47,420 nt of DNA, from the NCBI RefSeq assembly GCF_902806695.1, contig NZ_CADCXN010000054.1:1-47420 (forward strand). The letters are read 5' to 3'. A model generated the notes under the pieces. The model was not told the origin of the DNA and made no database searches. It saw only the letters and a list, made by a program, of their open reading frames with translations. The position numbers were made by a program, and so were the translations under genes. Shown here one piece after another: positions 8,602 to 18,174 of the stretch (the stretch's first letter is position 1; each line of letters opens with the position of its first letter). Source of the stretch: Candidatus Methylobacter favarea (GTDB lineage Bacteria > Pseudomonadota > Gammaproteobacteria > Methylococcales > Methylomonadaceae).

Positions 8602-9276
8602 TTAATTAATACTCATTTTTAATGCCGCTGCTGTGGGCCACGGCGCTAATACCAAAGCTATCAATAAAATGGCAATTAAAATACTTATTTGGGCGTGCAC
8701 AGGCAAACCGGCCCCCGCCATCTCTACCGCATTGCCGGCAAAAATTAAAACCGGCACATACAAAGGCAAAACCAGCAGCGATAAAATCATGCCGCCCCGG
8801 CGCAGTCCCACTGTCAAGGCTACGCCAATAGCCCCTATTAAACTTAACACGGGCGTTCCAAGCAACAGGGTCAATAATAAAATACCTACAGCATGATTAG
8901 GCAGACCTAAAAATACGGCCAGCAGCGGTGCTATAATCAGCAGCGGCAACCCTGTCACCAGCCAGTGAGCAATTATCTTGCCTAAAACCAGCACCGAAGC
9001 AGGATGAACGCTTAATAACATCTGCTCTAGAGAACCATCGTCAAAATCCGAGCGGAACAGGCTGTCCAGAGAAAGCAGGGCCGCCAGTAATGCAGAAACC
9101 CAGATAATACCGGGAGCGATAGCTTTTAATAGCAGAGGCTGGGCGCCTATTCCCAGCGGGAACAATGTTATTACCAGGATGAAAAACAACAGGGGATTTA
9201 CTATCTCCGAACGTCGGCGCAATGCCAGGATCAGATCGCGGCGAATGATGGCGAAAAATGCCTGAAGCAGCGACAT
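8602..9276 (-). CDS. ccmB: Haem exporter membrane subunit CcmB
   Basis: The 224-residue product has six hydrophobic helices and begins with the typical cytoplasmic lead FFAIIRRDLILALRRRSE. It also has the conserved LFRSDFDDGSLEQMLLS block (about residues 52-68) of CcmB. It is the membrane half of the CcmAB ABC transporter. It starts at 9276, overlapping the ccmA stop as TGATG. Confidence 0.93.
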   Translation of the reverse strand: MSLLQAFFAIIRRDLILALRRRSEIVNPLLFFILVITLFPLGIGAQPLLLKAIAPGIIWVSALLAALLSLDSLFRSDFDDGSLEQMLLSVHPASVLVLGKIIAHWLVTGLPLLIIAPLLAVFLGLPNHAVGILLLTLLLGTPVLSLIGAIGVALTVGLRRGGMILSLLVLPLYVPVLIFAGNAVEMAGAGLPVHAQISILIAILLIALVLAPWPTAAALKMSIN

Positions 9277-9899
9277 CAGGATAAATGAATACGTTGAACA
9301 TCAATGCCGGGCAGACCTATTTCATGATGCGAGCTTAAAACTACCATCCCATGATTGGAACAATGTTCACTCATTAAAGTTTCGATGAGAGCAACTCCAG
9401 GCCTGTCAAGGGAAGTGAATGGTTCATCCAGAATCCACAAACAATTTTCTGTAATCAACAATCGTGCGAGAGCTAATCGTCTTTTCTGGCCCGCCGATAA
9501 AGCCTGTACAAGCACATCATCAAAACCTGCCAGATTGACTTTTTTTAACGCTTCCTGAATTGAATAGCGCCCGGGTCTGCTCAATGCCAATGATATGTTC
9601 AAGTTTTCCAAAATTGTCAGCTCTTTTTTTATACCATCCAAATGGCCGACATAGGCCATCTGTGCATAAAACGGGCTGTCATTTAGCGCCTCGCCGCACC
9701 AGCGTATCGTTCCCGAGTCTGCCTCCCGAAACCCGCATATTATGCGTAATAGCGACGTCTTGCCGCTGCCATTCTCGCCCTCCAGCAATAAAATCTGTCC
9801 GGCGTATAATTTAAAAGCAAGTCCTTCAAATAATAGCCGGTCATCGCGGATACAGCTTAAGCCAGTGCCTTCAAGAAATAAATGTCGATGCCTGTCCAT
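9276..9899 (-). CDS. ccmA: Haem exporter ATP-binding subunit CcmA
   Basis: The 207-residue ABC ATPase has Walker A GENGSGKTS, the signature LSAGQKRR, Walker B LWILDEPFTSLD, and a switch histidine in VLSSHHE. The length and the immediate overlap with ccmB identify CcmA. It powers release of holo-CcmE from the CcmCDE complex. This is the first gene of the ccm operon; a promoter would lie in the 92 bases before it, which were not resolved further. Confidence 0.94.
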   Translation of the reverse strand: MDRHRHLFLEGTGLSCIRDDRLLFEGLAFKLYAGQILLLEGENGSGKTSLLRIICGFREADSGTIRWCGEALNDSPFYAQMAYVGHLDGIKKELTILENLNISLALSRPGRYSIQEALKKVNLAGFDDVLVQALSAGQKRRLALARLLITENCLWILDEPFTSLDRPGVALIETLMSEHCSNHGMVVLSSHHEIGLPGIDVQRIHLS

Positions 9900-9991
9900 T
9901 ACTTAAAGCAATTTCAATCATGGGTTTAGGAAGGCGACAATCATATCAGCAAGCGGAAATTGATCCCAGTCCATCGGTAATAAAAGCCGGC

Positions 9992-10756
9992 TTATTCCAT
10001 AGCTAACGACCTTATCCAGGTACCGATGTGACTGCTTAGCCAGACAGGATCATCCAGAGGCACATCATGACCTGCTGAAGGATGCTCGATAAAAGGAACA
10101 CTCCAGGCCTTGGCGAGGTCGATGCTGCATTGATGATGAACCAGCCGATCCGATCTTGAGCTGACAATCAACACGGGCTGTTCGGGCCGCTCTGGGACAG
10201 AGAATTTGGCCGTCGCCAGCAGTTGCCGCAGGGCATTTGCCGGTGAAACAGGGCATTCTTTATTCCACTGCGCCCAGTCATTAAGGAGCCTGGAATTGTC
10301 CGTTGACAGGTTCGATGTCAGAAATAAAATCAGTTTTTCACGTTCAAATCGCTGCATTGCCAGGGCCTTTATAACCAGGAGATAATTTTGCCACCGCAAA
10401 CGCTGATAAAAAGGCGAGAAAGGCCGAACGCTGGTATTTATCAGGACCGCCTTGCTGATTTCGGCAGGGAAGCGAATCATCCAGTCAATGGCTATCATGC
10501 CGCCCATTGACAGCGCGATGAGCGTTAAGCCATCGACTAAAATTTTTAGATGAATCTGATGCCGCAGATGATCGGTCATTTCAGCAATGGTACAGGGGCT
10601 GTTTTCTTTATATAACCTGCCGTTGCCCGGAATATCCAGCGTGATAATCTGCCTGCCCGGAAATTCAGCCTGCAGCTGATTGATAAATCCGCCCCAGTGG
10701 CGCTGTTCGCGAAGGAAACCGCGCAACAGTAAAAAAGCCTGATCCTTCTCAGCCAT
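9992..10756 (-). CDS. Alpha/beta-fold hydrolase
   Basis: The 254-residue protein has the hydrolase nucleophile elbow ALSMGGM (Ser83), an acid candidate in SSRSDRLVHH and the catalytic histidine in SAGHDVPLDDP. The oxyanion segment near LLRGFLREQRHW replaces the more usual HG motif. The start (ATG at 10756) overlaps the stop of the M14 peptidase gene by 8 bases, so the two are translationally coupled. The substrate is not apparent. A BioH-like esterase is one possibility, but no biotin gene is nearby. Confidence 0.75.
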   Translation of the reverse strand: MAEKDQAFLLLRGFLREQRHWGGFINQLQAEFPGRQIITLDIPGNGRLYKENSPCTIAEMTDHLRHQIHLKILVDGLTLIALSMGGMIAIDWMIRFPAEISKAVLINTSVRPFSPFYQRLRWQNYLLVIKALAMQRFEREKLILFLTSNLSTDNSRLLNDWAQWNKECPVSPANALRQLLATAKFSVPERPEQPVLIVSSRSDRLVHHQCSIDLAKAWSVPFIEHPSAGHDVPLDDPVWLSSHIGTWIRSLAME

Positions 10757-11774
10757 GATACCAAAGCTCCCTTGCCTGTTTGTCCATGCTCGGGCTTCGG
10801 CCGCCAGGCAGCCAGTTTTTATAGGACAGCGTCGCCCTCACAAGAAAATCCATCAATACCTGATGTCCTCTCAATACCCGCTTGACGCGATGCGGCTTGA
10901 TGGGGTGATAGAGGCCGCCCAGGTTAAAGAGCTGCAGGGGATTCTTGCGTATCCACCGCCAGGAGCCCATTTCAAGCGTTAATGGCAGGAAAGTACAAGC
11001 TTGATCAAGGGATTTGTCATAAAGATAATCCCAGATATCGCCATGGGTAAGATAATGCTTGGACTGAGGCTCAAATAAATAATTCTGGTGAGGGTAGGTC
11101 TCAAAAAAAAGTTCGCGCAAACGATAAACCTCGCCAATATGTTGCATCGGTTGTAATCGGCTTTTGGCATAGGGAAACCAGATTCTATCGTGCAGGCCAA
11201 AACCTGAATGACAGTCCAGCACCAGGCTGAACGGCGCCGTAAACATTGCTCTGCTGACAAAATTGCACAGGCTTTGGGACTCGATCTCCATGCCCTTGTT
11301 TATATCGCCTCTATACCAGGGCAGCCGCGCTGAAATTCTATGTCCGCCGGCCAGCCATACCACCCGCTCATCGCTGTCGACCGGGGCATTCCGCATCAGA
11401 TCAACGCCCTGCCCGTTAGCGCGGGTATTTTGCGACATCCCGGCAGGATTCAATAGCGGCAAAAAAATAATACGCACCTTATCCAGAATAGTTTCAAGCG
11501 CAATATCCCATTGCAATCTTTCTATCAGCGTTTCCAGAAAAGCTATAACGACTTTTGTACCGATTCTCTCTATGCCATGAATGCCCCCGGCAAAGGCGAT
11601 ACAGGGCGCATCTTTAGCCGTTGAACCTAGGGAAATTGCATAGACAGGAACAGTTTGCCGATCAATATTAATGCGGCATAAAACTTCGGATGACAGAAAA
11701 TTTTTGCCATGGGCAACAATAGTCTCAATCTGACCAAGCTCGGGTAGTAGTTCGCTGATGGATTTTGAGGGCAT
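10749..11774 (-). CDS. M14-family zinc carboxypeptidase-like protein
   Basis: The 341-residue product shows the M14 zinc site: GGIHGIER with His66 and Glu69, and a third ligand His189 in VLDCHSGFG. The substrate-binding motif GQGVDLMRNAP resembles the GVDLNRNF of carboxypeptidases, and LTLEMGSW supplies a likely catalytic glutamate. There is no signal peptide, so it is probably cytoplasmic and may process amidated or N-acylated small substrates rather than secreted peptides. It is coupled to the downstream alpha/beta hydrolase gene, suggesting a shared pathway of hydrolysis steps. Confidence 0.8.
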   Translation of the reverse strand: MPSKSISELLPELGQIETIVAHGKNFLSSEVLCRINIDRQTVPVYAISLGSTAKDAPCIAFAGGIHGIERIGTKVVIAFLETLIERLQWDIALETILDKVRIIFLPLLNPAGMSQNTRANGQGVDLMRNAPVDSDERVVWLAGGHRISARLPWYRGDINKGMEIESQSLCNFVSRAMFTAPFSLVLDCHSGFGLHDRIWFPYAKSRLQPMQHIGEVYRLRELFFETYPHQNYLFEPQSKHYLTHGDIWDYLYDKSLDQACTFLPLTLEMGSWRWIRKNPLQLFNLGGLYHPIKPHRVKRVLRGHQVLMDFLVRATLSYKNWLPGGRSPSMDKQARELWYHG

Positions 11775-11873
11775 AAAGCTGATACAGTCTGTTGGTAAGC
11801 CTGAGTTATTCCAGTTTAAATCCTAATTCTCTCAACTCACGTTACAATTTGATTAAAACCATGCCAGCAAGAC

Positions 11874-12614
11874 TTATCCTGCTCGCTGCCGGACTGTTTC
11901 ATAGAGCAGTATGCCCGTAGCCACAGACAAATTAAGACTTTTTACCTGGCCCAGCATGGGCACGGACACCAATAGATCGCACTGTTCCCGGGTCAAGCGC
12001 CTTAAGCCTTTACCTTCAGCTCCCATCACGAAAGCCAGCGGCACAGTAAAATCGGTTTTATAGACGGATTGCGTCGTTTCGCCGGCAGCGCCCATAATCC
12101 AGAGGCCCTGCTCTTTGAGCCAGCGCAAGGTTCTGGCTAAATTGGTTACCTGATAAACCGGAACTGTCTCAGCCGCGCCGCTGGCCACTTTACAGACAGT
12201 CGGCGTGATGCCTGTCGCATTGTCTTTGGTAATAATAACGCCATGCACGCCCGCCGCATCAGCGGTTCTAAGACAGGCGCCGAGATTATGCGGGTCCTGA
12301 ACATTATCCAGCACCAGAAACAGCGCTGTTTCTGATAAATTCTCCACCGCCGTTTTTAGATCGCTTTCTGATAGCTCGCCCGGCATCTCGACTTCAATCA
12401 CAATGCCCTGATGATTATTGCCATCAGCAAAACGATCGAGTTTTTTCCTGTCGGCTTTTTCAGGTTCTATGCCGAGCGCTAATAACTCATCAATAACCTG
12501 GGCCAGACGTTTATCCTGGCGCTGGGCGTCAATCCAGGCGCTATGGATTTTTTTCGGGGAATACGCCAAAGCCGCCTGTACCGAATGCAGACCGAATATT
12601 TTGCTTAGCCTCAT
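11874..12614 (-). CDS. rlmB: 23S rRNA (guanosine-2'-O)-methyltransferase RlmB
   Basis: The 246-residue SpoU-type enzyme starts with the RNA-binding substrate domain (KIFGLHSVQAAL) and ends with the knotted SPOUT domain. It carries the three SpoU motifs: LVLDNVQDPHNLGACLRTADAAG, FVMGAEGKGLRRL and VPMLGQVKSLNLSVATGI (given here as short blocks). RlmB methylates G2251 of 23S rRNA in E. coli. The ATG at 12614 overlaps the rnr stop as ATGA, the common rnr-rlmB arrangement in gammaproteobacteria. Confidence 0.95.
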   Translation of the reverse strand: MRLSKIFGLHSVQAALAYSPKKIHSAWIDAQRQDKRLAQVIDELLALGIEPEKADRKKLDRFADGNNHQGIVIEVEMPGELSESDLKTAVENLSETALFLVLDNVQDPHNLGACLRTADAAGVHGVIITKDNATGITPTVCKVASGAAETVPVYQVTNLARTLRWLKEQGLWIMGAAGETTQSVYKTDFTVPLAFVMGAEGKGLRRLTREQCDLLVSVPMLGQVKSLNLSVATGILLYETVRQRAG

Positions 12615-14866
12615 TTTTTATTCCGTCTTTTGCGGGGCTTCTTGCTGATATTGGCTTTTTTTGCCGAACTTTGTTTTAGCACCAGTTCAAAATCGATCTT
12701 TTTTTCATCCAGGTCAACACGGGCGACTTTGACCTTTACCTTATCGCCCAGGCGGAAATTAATATGGGTACGTTCTCCTTTCAGTTGATGACTGGTCGGA
12801 TCAAAATGAAAATAATCCTGCCCCAGATTACTGATATGAACCAATCCTTCAACGTAGATTTCGGCCAATTCGACAAAGAAGCCAAACGAAGTAACCGCTG
12901 AAATAAGGCCGGGGAATTCCTCCCCGACCTTATCCATCATATATTCACATTTAAGCCAGCTGATTACATCCCGCGTCGCATCATCAGCGCGCCTCTCATT
13001 GGCGGAACAATGTTCACCCAACCTGATCATGTCGGGGACGCCGTAGTGAAAACTTTCCACGCTTTTACCCTGCAGGCAATGGCGGATAGCCCGATGCACC
13101 AGTAAATCAGGGTACCGGCGGATGGGCGAGGTAAAGTGCGCGTAAGCATCCAACGCCAGACCGAAATGGCCTTTCAACTCGGGACTGTAAACCGCCTGCG
13201 ACATCGAGCGCAATAAAACGGTCTGTATCAAATGCGCATCCGGCCGGTCTTTAATTGATTCAATCAAATGCATATAATCGAGCGGCGTAGGCTTGGCGCC
13301 GCCCTCTAACCTTAATCCCAACTCACCCAAAAAAATTTTCAGGTTCAGCAATTTATCAGCACTGGGGCCTTCGTGTACGCGCAGCAGCTTGGGTATTTTT
13401 TTGTTATTCAGATAGCGCGCAGCGGCCATATTGGCGGTAATCATAAATTCTTCAATCAGTTTATGCGCATCGTTGCGCACCACAGGCACTATTTTTTCGA
13501 TTTTACGATCCGGGCCAAAAATTATCCGGGTTTCCTGGGTGTCAAAATCCATGGCCCCGCGTTGTTCCCGGCTTATCCTCATTACCTTGTACAGTGCGTA
13601 TAACTGCTGTAAATGCGGCATTAAGGACTTATATTTTTCCGTTAACGCTTTATCGCCATCTACCAGCACTTTTGCCACTTCGGTATAAGTCAATCTGGCA
13701 CGGGAACTCATCACGCCTTCAAAAAAGCGCGACCGGATGACTTGGCCCTGATGGTCTATAAGCATTTCACAGACCATACATAAACGGTCGACCTGAGGAT
13801 TGAGCGAGCATAATCCGTTAGATAATATTTCCGGCAACATGGGAATAACCTGTTCCGGAAAATACACCGAAGTGCTACGATTTTGCGCTTCCTTATCCAA
13901 GGCGGTATTAATATCTACATAATGCGAAACATCAGCTATTGCTACCAGCAGTTTCCAGCCTTTCGGGGTTTTCTGGCAAAAAACGGCATCATCAAAATCC
14001 CGCGCATCCTCACCGTCAATCGTTACCAGGGGAGTTTTTCGCAAATCAACCCGGTTTTCTTTGGCGGATTCAGGCACGTCATCGGTCAGCGGCTTGATTT
14101 CTTCCAGCAATTCTTCGGGCCATTTATGAGGCAAGCCATAAGAATGAATCGCCATTTCTATTTCCATGCCCGGCGCCAGATGATCGCCTAATATTTCTAT
14201 AATCCGGCCAATGGGCTGCCGCAGTCTAGTCGGTTGTTCGACAATTTCGGCAATAACAATCTGTCCCTGTTTGGCTTTGCCGGCGCCGCCTTTTTGAATA
14301 AGGATGGTCTGCGCCATATTTTTATTATCCGGAACCACATAGGTAAAACCGTCTTCCTTATAAAGCCGTCCCACTACCTGATGCGTATTCCTTTCCAGAA
14401 TCTCAACAACCGCTCCCTCGCGGCGGCCTTTTTTATCAACCCCTACGATGCGAACGAGGGCCCGGTCATTATGCAGCAGGGGGTTCATTTCTCGTGGCGA
14501 TAAAAATAAATCATCCGAGCCGTCATCGGGCTTGATAAAACCGAAGCCATCTGCATGACCAATAACGCGTCCGACAATTAAATCCTTGTTATTAACAAGG
14601 CAATATTGCTGCGCCCGGTTAAATAACAACTGCCCATCCCTTTCCATGGCCCTGAGCCGACGGCGCAGCGCCTCGATCTGTTCTTCATCCGCCAGCGAAA
14701 ATGCATCGGCAATGTCCGAACGGCGCAAAGGTTTTCCCGACTGCTCGATAAGCTGGAGAATCAATTCCCGGCTGGGAATGGGATTTTCATATTTTTCAGC
14801 TTCACGCTGAGCGTATGGATCTTTTGTTGAACTAAAATCAACGCTTTTTTTAGACTTCGATGTCAT
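12611..14866 (-). CDS. rnr: Ribonuclease R
   Basis: The 751-residue exoribonuclease has an N-terminal winged-helix domain (about residues 30-90), two cold-shock/OB domains (about 95-255), and an RNB catalytic domain with the acidic motif GEDARDFDDAVF (about 285-296). These are followed by an S1 domain (about 645-725) and a basic tail ending KKPRKRRNKK. It degrades structured RNA 3' to 5' and takes part in rRNA and tmRNA processing. The start is the ATG at 14866. The downstream rlmB overlaps its stop. Confidence 0.96.
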   Translation of the reverse strand: MTSKSKKSVDFSSTKDPYAQREAEKYENPIPSRELILQLIEQSGKPLRRSDIADAFSLADEEQIEALRRRLRAMERDGQLLFNRAQQYCLVNNKDLIVGRVIGHADGFGFIKPDDGSDDLFLSPREMNPLLHNDRALVRIVGVDKKGRREGAVVEILERNTHQVVGRLYKEDGFTYVVPDNKNMAQTILIQKGGAGKAKQGQIVIAEIVEQPTRLRQPIGRIIEILGDHLAPGMEIEMAIHSYGLPHKWPEELLEEIKPLTDDVPESAKENRVDLRKTPLVTIDGEDARDFDDAVFCQKTPKGWKLLVAIADVSHYVDINTALDKEAQNRSTSVYFPEQVIPMLPEILSNGLCSLNPQVDRLCMVCEMLIDHQGQVIRSRFFEGVMSSRARLTYTEVAKVLVDGDKALTEKYKSLMPHLQQLYALYKVMRISREQRGAMDFDTQETRIIFGPDRKIEKIVPVVRNDAHKLIEEFMITANMAAARYLNNKKIPKLLRVHEGPSADKLLNLKIFLGELGLRLEGGAKPTPLDYMHLIESIKDRPDAHLIQTVLLRSMSQAVYSPELKGHFGLALDAYAHFTSPIRRYPDLLVHRAIRHCLQGKSVESFHYGVPDMIRLGEHCSANERRADDATRDVISWLKCEYMMDKVGEEFPGLISAVTSFGFFVELAEIYVEGLVHISNLGQDYFHFDPTSHQLKGERTHINFRLGDKVKVKVARVDLDEKKIDFELVLKQSSAKKANISKKPRKRRNKK

Positions 14867-15050
14867 TAATAATGAAATACCTGAGAGTGGCTACAATAAA
14901 CTATGTATCTAATCTATATGATACATGCTTGGCATATCGATTAGAATTGAAATGAGAAAGCTTTTGGATTTTATAAAAAATCTCGCTGTTTGTTCGCTGT
15001 CTATTACCCAGCGGCTTAAAATAATTAAGCGGTCAAACCTTGGGTTTGAA

Positions 15051-15080
15051 TTGACAAATGCAGCACTGATTAGGTATAGT
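15051..15080 (+). promoter_or_regulatory. Sigma-70 promoter of the tRNA-Leu gene
   Basis: A consensus -35 box TTGACA (15051-15056) is separated by 18 bases from a -10 box TATAGT (15075-15080). A GC-rich discriminator follows (GCGC at 15081). The predicted start is about 23 bases before the tRNA. This is a clean match for a strong stable-RNA promoter. Confidence 0.8.
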
Positions 15081-15109
15081 GCGCTCACTTTGCTTTTCCC
15101 GCCCTCTTT

Positions 15110-15196
15110 GCCGAGGTGGTGAAATTGGTAGACACGCTAGCTTCAGGTGCTAGTGGGGGCAACCCCGTGGAGGTTCAAGTCCTCTCCTCGGCACCA
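15110..15196 (+). tRNA. tRNA-Leu (anticodon CAG)
   Basis: The 87-base class II tRNA has acceptor arms GCCGAGG and CCTCGGC, a D arm with GGTAGACA, an anticodon stem CTAGC/GCTAG around the loop TTCAGGT (anticodon CAG, reading CUG), a variable arm GGGGGCAACCCC, and a T arm with GGTTCAAGTCC. The discriminator base and CCA are encoded. The structure folds without mismatches in the acceptor stem. It stands alone with its own promoter. Confidence 0.97.
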
Positions 15197-15740
15197 TCAT
15201 TAACGAACTCAATGAATTCAATCACTTGACTGCATTGTACCGCCATCAGTAGTACATGCCGGCAGTACATATCACCTCGAAAAAAACAGATAGATGAATG
15301 AACATATAGACCGGCTTTTCGCAACCCTTGCCGATACACCAATAGGGCAGCTAAAAACATCTCGCGTGGAACTATAGCCATCAATGAGTTACCACCAGTG
15401 TGACCAAAAGACTGTGATCAAAAAGGGATAATCCACCCAATATTCAATCAATATTGCCTATGCCCAAGTAATACTAGCCGTCAAACTTATTGTTCACTGA
15501 TGATATTTCTGCAGGTAATCTGTGCGTGACTTTCCACCATTGCCCCATTGCGCTGCTCTCGATTCCCTAAGCCACGTTGCCTGCAGGTGTTAGCACAAAG
15601 CATTCACAATCTCTTGATCTATATATTCGGGTGCTCCTCTATCGCAATGACTGCCTAATCGAGCCGGCTATCCTCCTGCCCAATGTCAGCCTCGGAGGAT
15701 ACACCGTGAAGTTCTCTACTGAAAATAGTTGTTAGATAAA
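15197..15740. other. Gene-free stretch between tRNA-Leu and IS3 remnant
   Basis: Neither strand holds an open frame with a recognisable product or a convincing ribosome binding site. The 3' side of a tRNA gene is a frequent integration site, but no repeat of the tRNA end and no integrase fragment was seen. A direct repeat AGTACAT occurs twice within about 20 bases near 15250-15270. The stretch looks like decayed sequence. Confidence 0.5.
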
Positions 15741-16751
15741 GTGGACGCCATTGTCCGGACAAAAAATCAGCCTGAATTAAGGTGGCTTCCTGCGCTTTAA
15801 AATATACCCTTGTTGTTATGATTGCGCTGCAGCTGTTCAAAAAACAGCATTGCCTTTCCTGGCTTAGTGCGGGCAAGGGGTGAATGAGGGTGGGACTTGT
15901 GCATATGGACTCAAGCCCCTGACCGTCATGAACGTCGTTCAGTATCGCCTATTTCAAGGCTGGATGAAGCCCTCTGCCCTTATAAAAATCGAAGTAGCCC
16001 GCCAGCCCTGCTGCCACGCCGCCTTCAGGCAGGCGAAGCAAAAACCGAGGACCAGCCCAGTCGACAAGCGCTAAGCCATGACTTTGCGGCGGTACCACTC
16101 GAGCACCTCGACCCGATACAGGCAACCCCGCTCCAGCCCAATAGAGGTGATGTCCGTGCTCCTCACCTGCTTCGGCGCTTCGAGCGCAACAGCGTCCAGC
16201 ACATACCGATAGACTCAGTGCTCAGGGTGACTTTGGCTAAGGTTCGGCTTGGGATAACTCGCCTGGCCCATGCGCCCTCATCACCGCCATCTGCCGTACG
16301 GTGGGCTTGTGATTGCTCGCATTGCCGCGCAACGCTTATCTCGCCGGGTGCTTGCAGCCAGCGCAGACACTCGTCTATAGGCATATTTCGGAGTTCTTTT
16401 CAGCCCGTCCAACTCCACGTTGAGGCGCCCGCTTTGCCTGTATAACGCCTCGTTCGCTGGCCTCCGCCTGAATTCTCCGGCCCCGTTAGTCCGACCATAG
16501 CGCTACCAAACCGCCTGCGCTTCTTTTTTCCAATGCAATACCTGATTCGGGTGAAGCTGATTCGCCCTCCTAATCTCGTTGAGCCTTTTGTCCCTCGTTG
16601 ATCGTTTTGTTCCCTTTGAGCGCTTCTAAGGCGACTTTCGCTTTGAATTCAGCGCTGTGATGCTGTCTCTGCAGGAGCCTTCTCTTATCTCTTTTGGAGC
16701 CTGTGACTTGCAGAATACCACCTTAATTGACCGTCTGAAAATTGGGGACCC
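15741..16751 (-). mobile_element. Decayed IS3-family insertion sequence (orfA and orfB fragments)
   Basis: Read on the minus strand, 16675-16590 gives HHSAEFKAKVALEALKGNK, a typical IS3 OrfA start. After a frame change comes NQLHPNQVLHWKKEAQAVW, then LYRQSGRLNVELDGLK near the OrfA end. OrfB remains as RSTDITSIGLERGCLYRVEV (about 16165-16110, containing the first catalytic Asp) and YFDFYKGRGLHPALK near 15960. The ends carry imperfect inverted repeats: GAATTAAGGTGG inside 15741-15790 against ACCACCTTAATTGACC inside 16718-16751. Several frameshifts, stops and an internal deletion removing the other catalytic residues make it inactive. At about 1.0 kb it is shorter than the usual 1.2-1.3 kb. Confidence 0.85.
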
Positions 16752-17208
16752 TTGTAGTCTCTTAGTTTAAGGATGAGATGGCGTCAACATCATCAGGGAA
16801 CTCAAAACTGATCAGAAAGCATTTATTTTAAAGTATTGTGTAAATCAGCGTGCTCATTTCAATCTTGTAATCAAGTTGTATATCTTGCCGCGAATCATAC
16901 AATTAAAACCGTTTTTCTTTAGGCTGATCTGTTCAGCGATAACTTGTCCCAACATGCCAGTCTTCAATAATAGCTACATATAACCTCATAATCACAGCCG
17001 CACACACTTAAGGAACAGGCAGCATGATCAAGACCCTTAATCAAGCCTGTATTTTTAATCCAATTATTCATGACTTCGGTTTAAAAAAGCACCCATTAAG
17101 AGCAATGAGACAACCCTGGACTGCTCGGGCCTCAACAAAATGCATTATCTGATCTGTGAATAAATTAAAAACTTCTGCCCTTCCTCTTTTGCTCTAGTAA
17201 ATTTTAAA
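16752..17208. other. Intergenic stretch between IS3 remnant and purC, one possible short ORF
   Basis: Apart from the short open frame at 17024-17152, nothing recognisable is present. The sequence is AT-rich near purC and holds no clear hairpin terminator for the leftward purC gene. Confidence 0.45.
17024..17152 (+). CDS. Possible 42-residue ORF or gene remnant
   Basis: An ATG at 17024 is preceded by AAGGAACAGGCAGC, a good ribosome binding site at normal spacing. It opens 42 codons beginning MIKTLNQACIFNP and ending TKCII. The opening resembles the start of some large ATP-binding proteins, but that impression is weak. Lying beside IS debris, it may be the truncated start of a lost gene. Protein status is uncertain. 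Confidence 0.22.
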   Translation: MIKTLNQACIFNPIIHDFGLKKHPLRAMRQPWTARASTKCII

Positions 17209-18102
17209 TCACTCTTGTGTTAATCGGACTTCCGCTTCGCGGTATTTTGCGGCGCAGTGTTGAGTCACTTCAGCGGGTAAAGAAGGCGCCGGCGGGATTT
17301 TATCCCAGGCCAGTGTTTCCAGGTAATCCCGCACATATTGCTTGTCGAAGCTGGGCGGACTCATGCCTGTCTGATATTGATCCGCGGGCCAGAAGCGCGA
17401 TGAATCCGGCGTTAACACTTCATCAATCAGGTGTAAAACATTGTTCTCATCGACACCGAATTCAAATTTCGTGTCGGCAATAATAATGCCCCTTTCCCTG
17501 GCGAAAGCGGCGGCTTCTTTATAGAGCTTCAAACTGGCGTCGCGTACTTTCTCGGCCAGCTCCTGCCCCATCAAGTCAACGGTTTTTTCAAACGAGACAT
17601 TTTCATCGTGCCGGCCTGCCAGGGCCTTGGTGGACGGTGTATAAATGGCTTCCGGCAGTTGCTGCGCCTGTTGCAGGCCTTCGGGTAATTTGATTCCGCA
17701 GACAGTACCTGACTTTTGGTAATCTTTCCAGCCTGAGCCGATGAGGTAGCCGCGCACTATGGCTTCGACCGGCAGAGGCTTCATTTTTTTAACCACAACC
17801 GCCCGGCCCTCAATCTGCGCGCGCTCGGCAGCATCAGGAACTACCTGTTCCAATGGAATACTGGTCAAATGATTCGGCAGCACATGTTTCAGTTTTTCAA
17901 ACCAGAAATTGGAAATTCTGGTTAAAACACAGCCCTTGCCGGGAACCGGATCAGGCAAAATCACATCAAACGCGGAAAGCCGGTCGGTCGCCACAATCAG
18001 CATATGCTTCTCATCAATATCATAAATATCGCGTACTTTTCCACGGTTCCGGAGCGTTAAGGAAGACAATGCCGATTCGTAAAGTGCTTGCGGTGCATTC
18101 AT
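17209..18102 (-). CDS. purC: Phosphoribosylaminoimidazole-succinocarboxamide synthase
   Basis: The 297-residue enzyme joins aspartate to CAIR in purine synthesis using ATP. Family blocks are visible: [12 protein letters not shown] (residues 18-29), [36 protein letters not shown] and [11 protein letters not shown], then [12 protein letters not shown]. It is the long form (about 300 residues) rather than the 237-residue E. coli form. The start is the ATG at 18102. It is a single gene, divergent from the DjlA-like gene to its right. Confidence 0.95.
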   Translation of the reverse strand: MNAPQALYESALSSLTLRNRGKVRDIYDIDEKHMLIVATDRLSAFDVILPDPVPGKGCVLTRISNFWFEKLKHVLPNHLTSIPLEQVVPDAAERAQIEGRAVVVKKMKPLPVEAIVRGYLIGSGWKDYQKSGTVCGIKLPEGLQQAQQLPEAIYTPSTKALAGRHDENVSFEKTVDLMGQELAEKVRDASLKLYKEAAAFARERGIIIADTKFEFGVDENNVLHLIDEVLTPDSSRFWPADQYQTGMSPPSFDKQYVRDYLETLAWDKIPPAPSLPAEVTQHCAAKYREAEVRLTQE

Positions 18103-18174
18103 AAATTCTCGCTAAATTTTTAAAGTAATCGTTATAATTTTATCATTAATTTTTACACAAGAAGGTTGATATCA

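Noticed and set aside
15197-15740. Genomic island attached at tRNA-Leu
   Set aside because: No integrase, no repeated tRNA 3' end and no island cargo were seen.
15880-16445. Plus-strand open frames of 64 and 182 codons
   Set aside because: They run antisense to the decayed IS3 transposase and have proline/arginine-rich shadow composition.
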